Shown: positions 46,443-56,447, numbered from the stretch's first letter. The stretch: DNA of 64,000 nt from Pseudonocardia autotrophica (GCF_003945385.1 NZ_AP018921.1:1-64000); one strand, 5' to 3'. Translations and numbers: made by a program. The notes: generated by a model not told the origin, from the sequence alone.

Positions 46443-47800
46443 CCAGGGGGTCGGCAAAGTCGCGGTGAGTGGGTGCTGAGCTGCGACGACACGCGGTCGA
46501 GGTAGGGGTGCGGGCACGACCCTGGTGGTGATCATGGCGGTTCTCACGCCAGCCTTGATCATCGGAAGAGAGCCGTGCCCGCGCCTGCATCATTGTCGAT
46601 CGCTGCCGTCGCCGATCAGGTGGGCGGGGTGGAGCTACCCGATCCGGTCGCGCTGGCTCCGAGACTGACCGATGCCCTGGCCGGGGTGGTTGACCCGCGC
46701 CGGCGTCGGGGGGTTCGACATGGGCTGGTCGTGGTGCTCACGGCCGCGGTGTGCGCGGTCGCGGCCGGGGCGCGCTCGTTCGTCGCGGTTGCCGAGTGGG
46801 TCGCCGACCTGCCGGTCGAGGTGGCTGCCGTGCTCGGGACCGACGTCCGATGCCCGTCGGAGTCGACGATTCGCCGGATCCTGGGCCAGGTTGACGCCGA
46901 CCGGTTCGACGCCGCGATCGGCGCGTTCGTGCAGCGCCTGTGCGCGGCGACCGAGCCGGTCGGGCGGCGCCGGGTGCTGGCGGTGGACGGCAAGACCGTG
47001 CGCGGCTCACGAGGCCCCGCCGGTCCGGCTCGTCATCTGTTCGCGGTGATCGACCAGCAGACCCGGGTCGTGCTCGGTCAGCGCCAGGCGAACGCAGTCG
47101 CGGGCAAGGGCAGCGAGATCACCGCGTTCGCCCCGCTGCTCGACACCCTGCACGGCCTGGACCTGGCCGGGGTGGTGATCACCGCGGACGCGCTGCACAC
47201 CCAGCGCGAGCACGTCGAGTACCTCGCCGGCCGTGGAGCGCACTGGGTGCTCACGGTCAAGGGCAACCAGCCCCGGCTACGCCGCCAGCTCGCCGGGCTC
47301 CCGTGGCGCGGCGTCGAGCCCGACCACCGCAGCGTCGAGACCGCGCACGGACGCCGGGAGATCCGCACGCTCAGGGTCGTCACCATCGCGGCCGGGATCG
47401 AGTTCCCGCACGCCCGTCAAGCCGTGCAGCTCATCCGCAAGACCCGCCCGGCCAACACCCGATCAGGCCGGAGGGCACGCTGGCGCACCGAGACCGTCTA
47501 TGCGATCACCGACCTCGGTCCGCACCAGGCCCGTCCCGAGGAGCTCACCGGCTGGATCCGCGGACACTGGCAGATCGAGAACGGGCTGCACTGGGTCCGC
47601 GACGTGACCTTCGCTGAAGATCTCTCCACCGTGCGCACCGGTGCCGCACCGCAGGTCATGGCTGCGCTACGGAACCTGGCGATCAGCCTGCACCGTCTGG
47701 CCGGCGCCACCAACATCGCCGCCGCACTACGACATCACAGCCGCGACGCACTGCGGCCCCTCCAGCTCCTCAAGATCATCTGACTTTGCCGACCCCCTGG
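46443..47800 (+). mobile_element. ISAs1-family insertion sequence
   Basis: 1,358 bases with perfect 19-base terminal inverted repeats CCAGGGGGTCGGCAAAGTC and an 8-base target duplication CCGTAGGC (46435-46442, 47801-47808). Confidence 0.95.
46575..47783 (+). CDS. ISAs1-family transposase
   Basis: 402 residues: an N-terminal DUF4338-like region ([30 protein letters not shown]), [15 protein letters not shown] (first Asp), [15 protein letters not shown] (second Asp) and [21 protein letters not shown] (Glu). The frame is intact. Confidence 0.95.
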   Translation: MPAPASLSIAAVADQVGGVELPDPVALAPRLTDALAGVVDPRRRRGVRHGLVVVLTAAVCAVAAGARSFVAVAEWVADLPVEVAAVLGTDVRCPSESTIRRILGQVDADRFDAAIGAFVQRLCAATEPVGRRRVLAVDGKTVRGSRGPAGPARHLFAVIDQQTRVVLGQRQANAVAGKGSEITAFAPLLDTLHGLDLAGVVITADALHTQREHVEYLAGRGAHWVLTVKGNQPRLRRQLAGLPWRGVEPDHRSVETAHGRREIRTLRVVTIAAGIEFPHARQAVQLIRKTRPANTRSGRRARWRTETVYAITDLGPHQARPEELTGWIRGHWQIENGLHWVRDVTFAEDLSTVRTGAAPQVMAALRNLAISLHRLAGATNIAAALRHHSRDALRPLQLLKII

Positions 47801-47910
47801 CCGTAGGCCCGAGCCATGAATGTGCCGTCCGCGGTGTCGCACAGAGCCATACCAGCGGCGAATAGGACAGGTAGCGCCAGAATCGCGTACCACGGCACCG
47901 TCCAGGCTGC
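47801..47910 (-). pseudogene. NiCoT permease, upstream fragment
   Basis: WTVPWYAILALPVLFAAGMALCDTADGTFMARAYG is a recognisable permease segment (family LPVLFAAGMxLxDTxDG). It is truncated before WTV by unrelated DNA leading to the M56 gene. Confidence 0.65.
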
Positions 47911-48052
47911 TGGGCGTCCGGAGGGGCCGCAGGCGTGAGGACGACCCGCACCATCCGCTCGCCGACGTCCCTTCGGAGTCGGTGCGGTGGTGGTCGCTAG
48001 CATGTGGGCCAGTCGGCCCCAACCGCCGACGATCCAGGGCAGGGAGCGCGGT

Positions 48053-49000
48053 GTGACGACGTCGATTCTGCTGGTCGCCGGAGCCCTACTGACCGCCACG
48101 TTCGCACCACGTGTTCTGACGCGTCTGGAGTCGACCAACAGCGACCCGCTGTGCTTGCTGTGGCTATGGTGGTCGATGGTCCTCGGCAACCTCACCAGCG
48201 CCGGTCTCGCAGTCGCCGTGCTGCTCATACCCGGCCATGCCGGGCCCGCACCGGTGATGTGGTTGGTAGAGCAGTGCCGCATGATCTTGCGCCTGACCAG
48301 TGCACACCAGGACACGGGCGTGGGGGTCGGCCTGCTGGGGGCACTGACACTTCTCACCTTCCGCTTTGGGCAGCGCGTCCGGCGCGGGACCGTGGCCAGC
48401 CGCGATCGCTCGACCATGACCATGCAGACGCTCGATCTGCTCGGACATCGTGAGCATGATGTGTTGTGGGTGAAACATGCCGGCGCGGTTGCTTTCAGCG
48501 TGGGTGGTCGGGCCAATGCGATTGTTGCGACCACGGGGCTACGCACCAGGTTGACGGTGGCTGAGGTCGATGCGGTACTGGAACACGAGCGGGCGCACCT
48601 GGCGGGCCGCCACCACCTGCACGTCGTTCTCGCCGACGCCGTGGGAGCCGTCGCCCGATTCGTGCCGCTGTATCGGCAACTACCCGTCGCGGTCAGGCGT
48701 CTGGTCGAGTTGGTCGCAGACGAAGAAGCCGCCCGGGTCAGCGGGCGGTCCGTCCTGCGGGACGCGCTGCTGAAGGTCGCCGCCGCATCGGCGATGGCAG
48801 CACCGCCACGAGCGCTGTACGCGTCGGAGACGGCCGTGGAAGCTCGATTGCGACGCCTGTCGTCGAATCCTCGGCAGCGCAGTTGGGTGCTACGAACAGC
48901 AGGTCGGGTCACCGTGGCCGTCGGTGGCGTGGCGTCATCGACGGTCGCTGCTGGCGTTACCACGGTGGCGCTGCTTCTCGCCTGTGTGTGGGGCGTCTAG
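48053..49000 (+). CDS. M56-family (BlaR1-like) membrane metallopeptidase without sensor domain
   Basis: About 315 residues from the GTG at 48053 after a GGGAG. Several N-terminal helices, then the zinc motif LEHERAHLAGRHH (HExxH type, HERAH), then ADEEAARVSGR and a C-terminal helix. M56 proteases cleave the partner BlaI-type repressor. The penicillin-binding sensor domain of BlaR1 is missing, so it would respond to something else. It converges on blaI (49036), 35 bases apart. Confidence 0.85.
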   Translation: MTTSILLVAGALLTATFAPRVLTRLESTNSDPLCLLWLWWSMVLGNLTSAGLAVAVLLIPGHAGPAPVMWLVEQCRMILRLTSAHQDTGVGVGLLGALTLLTFRFGQRVRRGTVASRDRSTMTMQTLDLLGHREHDVLWVKHAGAVAFSVGGRANAIVATTGLRTRLTVAEVDAVLEHERAHLAGRHHLHVVLADAVGAVARFVPLYRQLPVAVRRLVELVADEEAARVSGRSVLRDALLKVAAASAMAAPPRALYASETAVEARLRRLSSNPRQRSWVLRTAGRVTVAVGGVASSTVAAGVTTVALLLACVWGV

Positions 49001-49035
49001 CGGTGGCCTCTGGAGCCCCGGTTGCGCCGTGCCGA

Positions 49036-49428
49036 TCAGGTGTGGTCGTCGTCGGTGAGTGCTTGCCGCAGGACCTCCTGTTCTCGGTCCGAGGACAGTC
49101 CCACGAAATGAAGCAGCGCCGCGTCGACCTCGTCGGCTGAGCGCAGCAGCGAATGCAGTAGCCGTGCCGCGGTCTGCTCCCTGCTGGTCGAGGCGATGTA
49201 GGCGAAACCACGACCCGACCGCTGGCGGCGGGCCCATCCCTTACGGACCAGCTTCTCGAGCACCGTTTGCACCGTGGTGTAGGCCAACGGCCGATCGGCG
49301 TCGCTGAGGGTCGCCAGCACGTCCCGCACGAGTTGCGGGGATTCGGCGTCCCAGAGGGCGTCGAGAACGGCGCGCTCCAAGTTGCCGAGTCCGATGGAGA
49401 CGTGCGCCGCTGCAGGATCAGTGTTCAC
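49036..49428 (-). CDS. BlaI/MecI/CopY-family repressor
   Basis: 130 residues from the GTG at 49428. Winged-helix domain: IGLGNLERAVLDALWDAESPQLVRDVLATLSDADRPLAYTTVQTVLEKLVRKGWARRQRSGRGFAYIASTSREQTAARLL, the standard family text, then a dimerisation tail. Members bind short palindromes as dimers and are removed by proteolysis (with M56) or metal. A palindrome of the same half-sites lies 150 bases upstream and four related sites lie at copper/redox promoters here. Longer upstream starts would add Arg-rich text and are disfavoured. Confidence 0.9.
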   Translation of the reverse strand: MNTDPAAAHVSIGLGNLERAVLDALWDAESPQLVRDVLATLSDADRPLAYTTVQTVLEKLVRKGWARRQRSGRGFAYIASTSREQTAARLLHSLLRSADEVDAALLHFVGLSSDREQEVLRQALTDDDHT

Positions 49429-49573
49429 TCGGCCCCGCCTCTCCCATCGCCTGCCTACCACTGCCGCAGCACGTGCTGACCGTCCTGGTGACGACGGTTC
49501 AGGATAGCCGCCCACAGCGTGGGCTCGATCGCCACGCGCGATGGGCTTCCCGGAGAGAAGTATGGAAGACGAG

Positions 49574-49592
49574 CTACGCACCAGGTGCGTAG
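49574..49592. promoter_or_regulatory. BlaI-type operator E, wider spacing
   Basis: CTACGCACCAGGTGCGTAG is a perfect 19-base palindrome with the CTACG/CGTAG half-sites of operators A-D but 9 rather than 3 bases between them. Upstream of blaI, it fits autoregulation. Confidence 0.55.
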
Positions 49593-49601
49593 GAGGCACG
49601 A

Positions 49602-49703
49602 TCAGATCGCGCGTCCTCGGAATCGGCGCAGCCGCAGGCTGTTGCCGACGACGAAGACCGAGCTGACCGCCATGGCCGCGCTGGCGGTCATCGGGTTGAG
49701 CAG
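49602..49703 (-). pseudogene. copA 3' remnant, second scrap
   Basis: Minus-strand text [33 protein letters not shown] and stop closely match the last 33 codons of copA. Homology ends abruptly near 49703. Confidence 0.75.
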
Positions 49704-49872
49704 GTCTCCGCCCCCCGGACGCCGGTGGTCAAGTCCCGTGGCCTGGTGCGTTCGCCTGGCGCGGGCCGACCGCTGGCACCGCCCGGGTCCGCTGACCGCC
49801 GGCGGACGCTGCCGACGCCACCGAGGATCGGTCGTCGCGGCGAACAACGCCAGGTTCGGGCGTTTTCGAGGA

Positions 49873-49912
49873 CCTGTCGACGGATCCTGAAGATTCAGGA
49901 TCCGTTGACAGG
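49873..49912. terminator. Strong hairpin
   Basis: CCTGTCGACGGATCCTGA and its complement (one mismatch) around an AGAT loop, 18-base arms. No T-run. It could be a terminator or a mobile-element relic. Confidence 0.35.
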
Positions 49913-50103
49913 ACCCAGCGCAGGTGGTGGCCCTGGCACATGTCCTTGCTGCGGGCCACACGCGAACAGCTCTCGACTCGGTAGACCCCGCCGCCGAACA
50001 CCGGATCGTCGGCCTCGAACACGAGCTCCTCGACCCGGAGCTAGGGCCGGATCGCGCCCAGTGGCTGCTCCAGCAACGTCGGGCGCCAGCCGGGCTGGCG
50101 CCC

Positions 50104-50243
50104 TCACAGCTGCGCCACGCTGCCACTGTGGGTGAGCCCGCCTGCTCGAGTGTCTGTCCGGCGTCGGAGACGCTGAGGTGGCCGTCGACCTCGACCGTGG
50201 TGGTCACCGAGGGGTGCCCGAGCAGTCGGCTTACCACCTCCAC
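50104..50243 (-). pseudogene. Tyrosine recombinase C-terminal scrap
   Basis: VEVVSRLLGHPSVTTTVEVDGHLSV matches the end of tyrosine integrases (LLGHxSxxTTxxxYGH), but the catalytic Tyr position is Asp and no Arg-His box precedes it. Flanking DNA (49704-49872, 50250-50500) has no recognisable gene. Confidence 0.5.
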
Positions 50244-50503
50244 CTGGTCGAGTCGGAGGGTGGCGGCGTCCTTCGTGCGGCCTCGGACGCCGGCCCGCCG
50301 GCCCGTGTCCGCGACGTCCTACGCCGCGCTGCACGCTGCCGCCGACGAGGTCAGTGAAGGCGCGCTCGACGCTCGACGTGCTGGTCACCACGCTTCTGTC
50401 GCTCCTCAGCCGATCATGAATCGTGATGTGGACGAGGCGATGAGCGGCCACGGGTTCGTTCGGACTGCGAGCGGAAGGGAGCCGGGGGCCGCCGTCCAGT
50501 CGG

Positions 50504-51943
50504 TCACCGCTGTCGTGGCACTGGGTTGGGGCGCCGATCCTTGATCATCACCAACGTGATCAGTAGGCCGGTCGACATGATGCCGGCCGAGACAAGGAAT
50601 CCGAGTGACCAGCCCTGCGTGATTGCATTGCGGGACGGACCCGCGTCCTCGGGCGTCAGGCTCGCGGTGCGGGCGGTGCTGACGGCGGTGAGGACCGCAA
50701 GTCCGATCGCCCCGCCGACCTGCTGCCCTGCGTTGAACAAGGCCGCGGCGACGCCGCTGTCCCGGGGTGCGGCCGAGCCGACGGCCGTCGTGGTGAGTGC
50801 CACGAAGGCGAGTCCGAGGCCGCATCCGGCGAGGACGAAGGCGGGCAGCAGCGTGCTCAGGTAGGTGCTGTCAGGTGCGATGCGGGACAGGCTCGCGAGC
50901 GCGGCGGTGACGAGCAGCGCCGAGGCGACGAGCAGTGATCGCGCGCCGGTGCGGGCGAGCAGCTTGCCCGCGACGGTCGAGGCGACCGCGATGGCGGCCG
51001 TCATCGGTAGGAAGGCCAGTCCGACGGCCACCGGCTCGTAGCCGAGGGTGCCGCCCATGAACAGGCTGAGGAAATAGAACAATGCATAGATCGCGGCGCC
51101 GAGGATGAGCCCGACCAGGTTTCCGCCGAGCACCGTCGGGTTGCGGATCAGTCGCAGGGGAACCAGCGCGTGCGGGCGCACAGCCTGCACCCGCGCGAAC
51201 GCGAGCAGAGCCAAAACCGACAGGACCAGAACGAGCAGCGCCGGCACCGACGTCCAACCCGACTCGGCAGCCTGCACGAGCCCGTAGACGAGTCCGGCGA
51301 GCCCGGCGGTGGCGAGCACACCGCCCGCGAGGTCGAACCGCTCGGTCTGCTCGGGAGCGCTGTCGGGCAGGACGACCCTGGCACTGACCACGGCGATCGC
51401 GGCGATCGGAACGTTGACCCAGAACACCCACTCCCACGACAGCGCCTCGGTCAGGATCCCGCCGAGGATCAGCCCGACGGCGGTGCCGCTGGCGGACACT
51501 CCTCCCCACACGCCCAATGCCAGGTTCCGGTCGCGGCCGGGCGGGAACACCGTCATCAGCAGGGCGAGGGCGGCGGGCGCCAGCACGGCCGCGGCGAGGC
51601 CTTGCATCACCCGGCCGCCGAACAGCACGACGGCGGTCTCGGCCAGTCCGGCGAGTAGCGATCCGGTGCCGAACACCGTGGCGCCGACGATGAACGTGCG
51701 GCGGTGGCCGACACGGTCGGCGAGCCGCCCGCCCAGCAGCAGGAAGCCCCCGAACGCGAGCACATACCCGGTGACCACCCAGTGCAGGGCGGTGGGGGCG
51801 AGATCGAGGTCGTCCTGCATGTCGGTGAGCGCGACGTTGACGATCGTCGCGTCCAGCACGATGAGCAGCTGGCTTCCGGCCAGCACCGCGAGTGCGACCC
51901 ATCGCCGGGTGCTCCTACCGGATGCCGCTACGGGCGGGGCCAT
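50504..51943 (-). CDS. MFS transporter, DHA2 family
   Basis: 479 residues, 14-helix type exporter: LIVLDATIVNVALTDMQDDL in TM1, motif A GGRLADRVGHRR, LGVWGGVSASGTAVGLILGGILT near TM5. Divergent from a TetR gene across 75 bases, so probably repressed by it. Distinct from the exporter at 3382. Substrate unknown. Confidence 0.9.
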   Translation of the reverse strand: MAPPVAASGRSTRRWVALAVLAGSQLLIVLDATIVNVALTDMQDDLDLAPTALHWVVTGYVLAFGGFLLLGGRLADRVGHRRTFIVGATVFGTGSLLAGLAETAVVLFGGRVMQGLAAAVLAPAALALLMTVFPPGRDRNLALGVWGGVSASGTAVGLILGGILTEALSWEWVFWVNVPIAAIAVVSARVVLPDSAPEQTERFDLAGGVLATAGLAGLVYGLVQAAESGWTSVPALLVLVLSVLALLAFARVQAVRPHALVPLRLIRNPTVLGGNLVGLILGAAIYALFYFLSLFMGGTLGYEPVAVGLAFLPMTAAIAVASTVAGKLLARTGARSLLVASALLVTAALASLSRIAPDSTYLSTLLPAFVLAGCGLGLAFVALTTTAVGSAAPRDSGVAAALFNAGQQVGGAIGLAVLTAVSTARTASLTPEDAGPSRNAITQGWSLGFLVSAGIMSTGLLITLVMIKDRRPNPVPRQR

Positions 51944-52019
51944 CTGTCTCCTTCACGAGTTCGACTCAACGACCGTAGAGCGGACGTCGTCTTCGGTCAA
52001 CGCCTGTAGAGTGAGTGTC

Positions 52020-52601
52020 GTGAGTGGCGATGCGGGGCCTACGACGAGGGCCGAGCGAAGACGACGCAGCGAGACGGTGATCCGCGACGCGGCCGGGGCG
52101 CTGTTCGCCGAGCACGGCTACGAGCGCACGACCATCCGCGCGGTGGCGGATCGGGCTGGGGTGGATCCCGCGCTGGTCATGCAGAACTTCGGCAGCAAGG
52201 AGGCGCTGTTCGCCGCGGCCGCGCGGTGGAGTACTCCGCTCGAGGAGCTCGTCGCGGCTTCACGTACCGAGCTGCCGCAGGCCGCCCTGGACCACGTTCT
52301 CGATACTTTCGAGGATCCCGAGCGGCGTGCGGCGGCGGAGGCGCTGCTGCGGAGCTGCCTCACTCACCCTGCGGCGCAGGCGGTACTACGCGACCAGGTG
52401 ATGGGCGCCGCGCAGCAACGAGTCGCCTCCACGATCGGCGGGCCGGATGCCGCCCTGCGCGCCGCATTGCTGAATGCGTGCGTGCTGGGACTGACGATCA
52501 GCCGCTACCTGGTGGAGGTACCTGCGGTGGCGGATGCCACGGCTACCGACCTCGAACGCGTCCTGCGGCCCGCCCTCGAGCAGCTCGTCGAGCCGACATG
52601 A
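52020..52601 (+). CDS. TetR-family transcriptional regulator
   Basis: About 193 residues: TVIRDAAGALFAEHGYERTTIRAVADRAGVDPALVMQNFGSKEALFAAAA is a full TetR DNA-binding domain; the C-terminal part matches the family of QacR/AcrR-like sensors. The start is GTG 52020 (or 52011); no Shine-Dalgarno is visible, so the mRNA may be leaderless. It likely represses the divergent exporter. Confidence 0.88.
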   Translation: MSGDAGPTTRAERRRRSETVIRDAAGALFAEHGYERTTIRAVADRAGVDPALVMQNFGSKEALFAAAARWSTPLEELVAASRTELPQAALDHVLDTFEDPERRAAAEALLRSCLTHPAAQAVLRDQVMGAAQQRVASTIGGPDAALRAALLNACVLGLTISRYLVEVPAVADATATDLERVLRPALEQLVEPT

Positions 52602-53169
52602 ATCGTGCTGAGGAAGGGACTCAAGTCCGTTCGATCGGCGCGGGACACCGTCGATGAAGGTCGATCGATCGCAACGGACACTGAGCTGATGCGCCATGCG
52701 GCGGGCTCTTGCCCACCGGGGCGTGCAGCAGGTGGTGGCGGCGCTGTTCTGCAATTCTGGCTGCCGGAATTGTCAGCCTCGCGCTGCTGGGCGGTCGGGG
52801 CCAGTTGACGCCCTTACATCATCACGAGCGTCGATGGCCTCGCGTGGACGGCCTCGACAGCCGGCGCAGCCTGCTCGCGCTGACCGGCCTGTTGCCGAGG
52901 TCGCCTTCGTCCTCGGTCCGCTGATCATCGGCTTTGCCGCGGAGGTGATCGCCGGCCGTCGCGATGGCGGTCGCGGGTACGACCTCGCTGCTGGGCGCTT
53001 GGTGGCTGCACGGCGCGCCTGCGTGCGGAGCGGCCGGGTGGAAACTCCTCGTCACCGGGTACGGCCCTGCCCGCATCAGCTCACTGGACACGTGAATCCG
53101 CACGTCTCGCTCGGTCGCGGAACGCATTTCCCGGCCTGTGAGCGATCGGCGGCGGGCCCTCGACACGAG
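52602..53169 (+). other. Gene-poor stretch with a possible MFS scrap
   Basis: Frame pieces AILAAGIVSLALLGGRGQ (near 52760) and VAEVAFVLGPLIIGFAAEVIAGR (near 52890) resemble MFS transporter segments but lie in different frames. No intact gene. Confidence 0.3.
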
Positions 53170-53202
53170 GAGGTGGTGCAGCCGGGCCGGCCGCACCACC
53201 TC
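53170..53202 (-). terminator. copA terminator
   Basis: Arms GAGGTGGTGC and GCACCACCTC around a G/C-rich 13-base loop, 18 bases past the copA stop on the minus strand. Confidence 0.6.
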
Positions 53203-53219
53203 TGTCGGGAGTGCTGTGA

Positions 53220-55514
53220 TCAGGTAGCGCGTGCTCGGAAGTGGCGCAGCCGCAGGCTGTTGCCGACGACGAAGACCGAGCTGAACGCCATGGCCGCGCC
53301 GGCGATCATCGGGTTGAGCAGGCCGACCGCGGCCAGTGGGATGGCGGCGACGTTGTAGGCGAAGGCCCAGAACAGGTTGGTCTTGATCGTGGTCAGGGTC
53401 CGGCGGGAGAGCCGGACCGCGTCGGCGGCGGCGCGCAGGTCGCCGCGGACCAGGGTGATGTCGGAGGCCTCGATGGCGACGTCGGTACCGGTTCCCATGG
53501 CCAGCCCGAGATCGGCCCGGGCGAGTGCGGCGGCGTCGTTGACGCCGTCGCCGACCATGGCCACGACCTTGCCCTCGCTCTGCAGCCGCTCGATGACCGC
53601 CAGCTTGTCGGCCGGCATGACGTCGGCGATCACCGTGTTCGGGCCGGCCGCGATCCCGACCTCGGCGGCCACCGACTCGGCGACGGCCTGGTTGTCGCCG
53701 GTCAGTAGCACCGGCGTCAGCCCGAGGCGGCGGAACTCGGCGATCGCCTCGGCGGAGGTGTCCTTGATCGTGTCGGCGACGACGAGCACGGCGCGGGGCT
53801 GACCGTCCCAGGCGACGGCGACCGCGGTCCGTCCCTGCGCGGCCTCGGTCGCGGCGGCGTGGGCGAGTGCGCCGGACAGCGGGGTCGACCACTGCTCGAG
53901 TAGCCGGGGCCGGCCGACGAGCACGGCGTGGCCGTCGACCACGCCCTGCACGCCGAGGCCCTCGTGGTTGGTGAAGTCCTCGACGCCCGGCAGGTCCCCG
54001 GTGCGCTCGGTCGCGCCGTCGGCGATCGCCGCGGCGATGGGGTGCTCGGAGGCCTTCTCCAGAGCCCCGGCCAGCCGCAGCGCGGTGGCCTCGTCGACCC
54101 CGTCGGCGGTGTGGACTCCGGCCAGTGCCATCTTGCCGGTGGTCACAGTGCCGGTCTTGTCCAGCACGACGGTGTCCACTCGGCGGGTGGACTCCAGCAC
54201 CTCCGGGCCCTTGATCAGGATGCCCATCTGGGCGCCGCGCCCGGTGCCCACCAGCAACGCGGTGGGCGTGGCCAGGCCCAGCGCACACGGGCAGGCGATG
54301 ATCAGGACGGCGACAGCGGCGGTGAACGCGGCCGTCGCGCCGACACCGGCGCCGAGCCAGAAGCCCAGCGTCACCACGGCGACGACGATCACGACGGGCA
54401 CGAACACCCCGGAGATGCGGTCGGCGAGGCGCTGCACGGCAGCCTTGCCGTTCTGGGCGTCCTCGACCAGCCTTGCCATCTGCGAGAGCTGGGTGTCGGA
54501 GCCGACCCGGGTGGCCCGCACGACCAGCCGCCCACCGGCGTTGACGGTGGCCCCGGCGACGAGGTCGCCGACCGCGACCTCGACCGGCACGGACTCCCCG
54601 GTCAGCATGGACGCGTCGACCGCGGAGCGTCCTTCGACGACCTCGCCGTCGGTGGCGATCTTCTCGCCGGGGCGGACGACGAAGCGGTCACCGACCGCGA
54701 GCTCGGAGGTCGGGATGCGCTTCTCGACGGTGCGCCCGTCCTCGTCGCGCAGGACCGTGACGTCCTTCGCGCCGAGTTCGAGAAGCGCGCGCAGCGCGGC
54801 GCCGGCGCGGCGCTTGGAGCGCATCTCGAAGTAGCGCCCGGCCAGGACGAAGGTGATGACGCCGGCCACGACCTCGAGGTAGATGTTCCCGGCGCCGTCG
54901 GTCGGGGAGACCGACAGGGTGAAGGGGTGGGTCATGCCAGGGATCCCGGCGGTGCCGAAGAACAGGGCGTAGACCGACCAGGCCATCGCCGCGGTGGTCC
55001 CCATGGAGATCAGCGTGTCCATGGTGGCGGCGCCGTGGCGCAGGTTCGTCCAGGCCGCCCGGTGGAACATCGCACCCGCCCAGGCCCAGACCGGGACGGT
55101 GAGAACCAGCGACAACCACTGCCAGTTCACGAACTGCAGGGCCGGCGCCATCGCCATGGCGATGACCGGCACCGCGAGCACGGCGGAGACCACCAGCCGG
55201 TGCCGCAGGCTGCGCAGCGCCTCGTTCTCCCCGCCACCGGCATCGACATCGGCATCGGCATCGGCGGCCGGATCGGTCGGCAGCGTGGCCGTGTAGCCGG
55301 CGGAGGCGACGGCCGCGACCAGCCGGTCGGCGTCGACCCCGGTCGGGGCCGAGACCTTGGCCTTCTCGGTGGCGTAGTTGACGGTGGCGGTGACGCCGTC
55401 GAGCTTGTTGAGCTTGCGCTCGACCCGGTTCGCGCAGGAGGCACACGTCATGCCACCGATCGCGAACTCGATCTCCTGGACGTCCTGGCCGGGCTGCGGC
55501 AGTGTCGCGGTCAC
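53220..55514 (-). CDS. copA: Copper-exporting P1B-type ATPase
   Basis: 764 residues. One N-terminal HMA domain with GMTCASC, eight predicted helices, phosphatase motif TGES, the transmembrane copper site ACPCALG, phosphorylation motif DKTGT, SEHPIA and GDGVNDAA. All residues for Cu(I) export are present (CPC plus downstream YNxxxxP and Mxx[19 protein letters not shown]). It starts at a GTG overlapping the small upstream gene. It is the last gene of the csoR-copZ-small protein-copA operon and is followed by a hairpin terminator. Two scraps of its 3' end lie elsewhere in the window. Confidence 0.97.
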   Translation of the reverse strand: MTATLPQPGQDVQEIEFAIGGMTCASCANRVERKLNKLDGVTATVNYATEKAKVSAPTGVDADRLVAAVASAGYTATLPTDPAADADADVDAGGGENEALRSLRHRLVVSAVLAVPVIAMAMAPALQFVNWQWLSLVLTVPVWAWAGAMFHRAAWTNLRHGAATMDTLISMGTTAAMAWSVYALFFGTAGIPGMTHPFTLSVSPTDGAGNIYLEVVAGVITFVLAGRYFEMRSKRRAGAALRALLELGAKDVTVLRDEDGRTVEKRIPTSELAVGDRFVVRPGEKIATDGEVVEGRSAVDASMLTGESVPVEVAVGDLVAGATVNAGGRLVVRATRVGSDTQLSQMARLVEDAQNGKAAVQRLADRISGVFVPVVIVVAVVTLGFWLGAGVGATAAFTAAVAVLIIACPCALGLATPTALLVGTGRGAQMGILIKGPEVLESTRRVDTVVLDKTGTVTTGKMALAGVHTADGVDEATALRLAGALEKASEHPIAAAIADGATERTGDLPGVEDFTNHEGLGVQGVVDGHAVLVGRPRLLEQWSTPLSGALAHAAATEAAQGRTAVAVAWDGQPRAVLVVADTIKDTSAEAIAEFRRLGLTPVLLTGDNQAVAESVAAEVGIAAGPNTVIADVMPADKLAVIERLQSEGKVVAMVGDGVNDAAALARADLGLAMGTGTDVAIEASDITLVRGDLRAAADAVRLSRRTLTTIKTNLFWAFAYNVAAIPLAAVGLLNPMIAGAAMAFSSVFVVGNSLRLRHFRARAT

Positions 55515-55717
55515 TGGTGTCCCCCCTCACTGTGCGCGGGTGAGTTGATGTCCGCGATGACAGGAGCGCTGTAGCCGCCCGCGTGACCGGCGGCGCCGCT
55601 GGGAGCGGGCTGCAGGTGTGCGGTCGGGACATCGACAGCGGATCCGGTCGCAAAGGCTCCTGCGCCGAGCAGGACAGCGACCGCACCGTAGGCAGAAAGT
55701 CGCGCGACGGTATTCAT
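55511..55717 (-). CDS. Small exported or membrane protein of the copper operon
   Basis: 68 residues from the ATG at 55717 (AAGAGGG upstream). One N-terminal helix ([21 protein letters not shown]), then a short His-containing tail ([18 protein letters not shown]). Longer copper-operon proteins with a similar MNTxxRLxxY start exist in actinobacteria (from memory); this one looks cut down to the anchor plus tail. Overlaps copA. Confidence 0.65.
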   Translation of the reverse strand: MNTVARLSAYGAVAVLLGAGAFATGSAVDVPTAHLQPAPSGAAGHAGGYSAPVIADINSPAHSEGGHQ

Positions 55718-55820
55718 GGATCGTTCCCTCTTGTTCGGACCCGATCCGGGTGGACGTCGGTGGCGCCGCTGGGCAGCGCGTGCCTCGGTGACCCGTACCG
55801 GGTAGGTGGTCAGGTCGTGA

Positions 55821-56033
55821 TCAGGAGTCGGATACGACCTGGTAGCCGGCCTCGGTGACTGCGGCGCGCACGGAGTCAGGGGAGACCTCGCCCTCGCCGG
55901 TGACGGTGACCGCGCCGGTCGGCAGATCCACGGCCACATCGGTCACGCCGACGATCTCACTGATCTCCTCGGTGACCGAGGCGACGCAGTGGCCGCAGGT
56001 CATGCCGGTGACGGTGTAGGTGGCGCTACTCAT
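55821..56033 (-). CDS. copZ: Copper chaperone, HMA domain
   Basis: 70 residues, one ferredoxin-like HMA domain with the metal site TGMTCGHCVASV. It carries Cu(I) in the cytosol to CopA or CsoR. Located between csoR and copA on the same strand. Confidence 0.92.
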   Translation of the reverse strand: MSSATYTVTGMTCGHCVASVTEEISEIVGVTDVAVDLPTGAVTVTGEGEVSPDSVRAAVTEAGYQVVSDS

Positions 56034-56135
56034 GGCTCGGATACCTCTCTCGTGACGGCCGCGGCGCAGGCCGCGGTTGGCTTCGGCGCCCGGGGCGGTG
56101 ATGCCACACCCTGCGCCGGGTCTGTGAAGGGCGGG

Positions 56136-56420
56136 TTAGGACCGGACCAGGCGCGCAATGGCCGCGCTGGCCTCCTCGATCTTCTCCTCGGCGACCGCCC
56201 CGCCCTCGGCGGCGGCGTCGGTGACGCAGTGCTTGAGGTGCTCGTCGAGCAGGCCCAGCGCGACGGCCTCGAGTGCCTTGTTGACCGCGGAGACCTGGGT
56301 GAGGATGTCGATGCAGTACTTGTCCGACTCGATCATCTTGCTGATCCCGCGGACCTGCCCCTCGATCCGGCGCATCCGCTTGACGTGCGCGTCCTTGTTG
56401 TCGGCGTAACCGTGCTGCAT
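56136..56420 (-). CDS. csoR: Copper-sensing repressor CsoR
   Basis: 94 residues, all helical. The Cu(I) ligands of the family are visible: Cys in SDKYCIDILTQ and His and Cys in LDEHLKHCV. RMRRIEGQVRGISKMI is the typical DNA-contacting helix. Copper binding releases it from a G/C-rich box; such a box lies 28 bases upstream of its start. First gene of the copper operon. Confidence 0.95.
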   Translation of the reverse strand: MQHGYADNKDAHVKRMRRIEGQVRGISKMIESDKYCIDILTQVSAVNKALEAVALGLLDEHLKHCVTDAAAEGGAVAEEKIEEASAAIARLVRS

Positions 56421-56447
56421 CGCCTACCTCCTCGTGTCACTCACACT

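Noticed and set aside
48053..49428. A beta-lactam resistance system (blaR1-blaI)
   Set aside because: No penicillin-binding sensor domain and no beta-lactamase gene nearby; related palindromes sit at copper and redox genes instead.
49036..49599. Longer BlaI start at 49599
   Set aside because: It would place the operator palindrome inside the gene and add an Arg/Pro-rich segment absent from the family.
53928..55574. 548-codon plus-strand frame opposite copA
   Set aside because: Antisense shadow with Gly/Asp/His-rich text and no domain, while the minus strand encodes a complete CopA.
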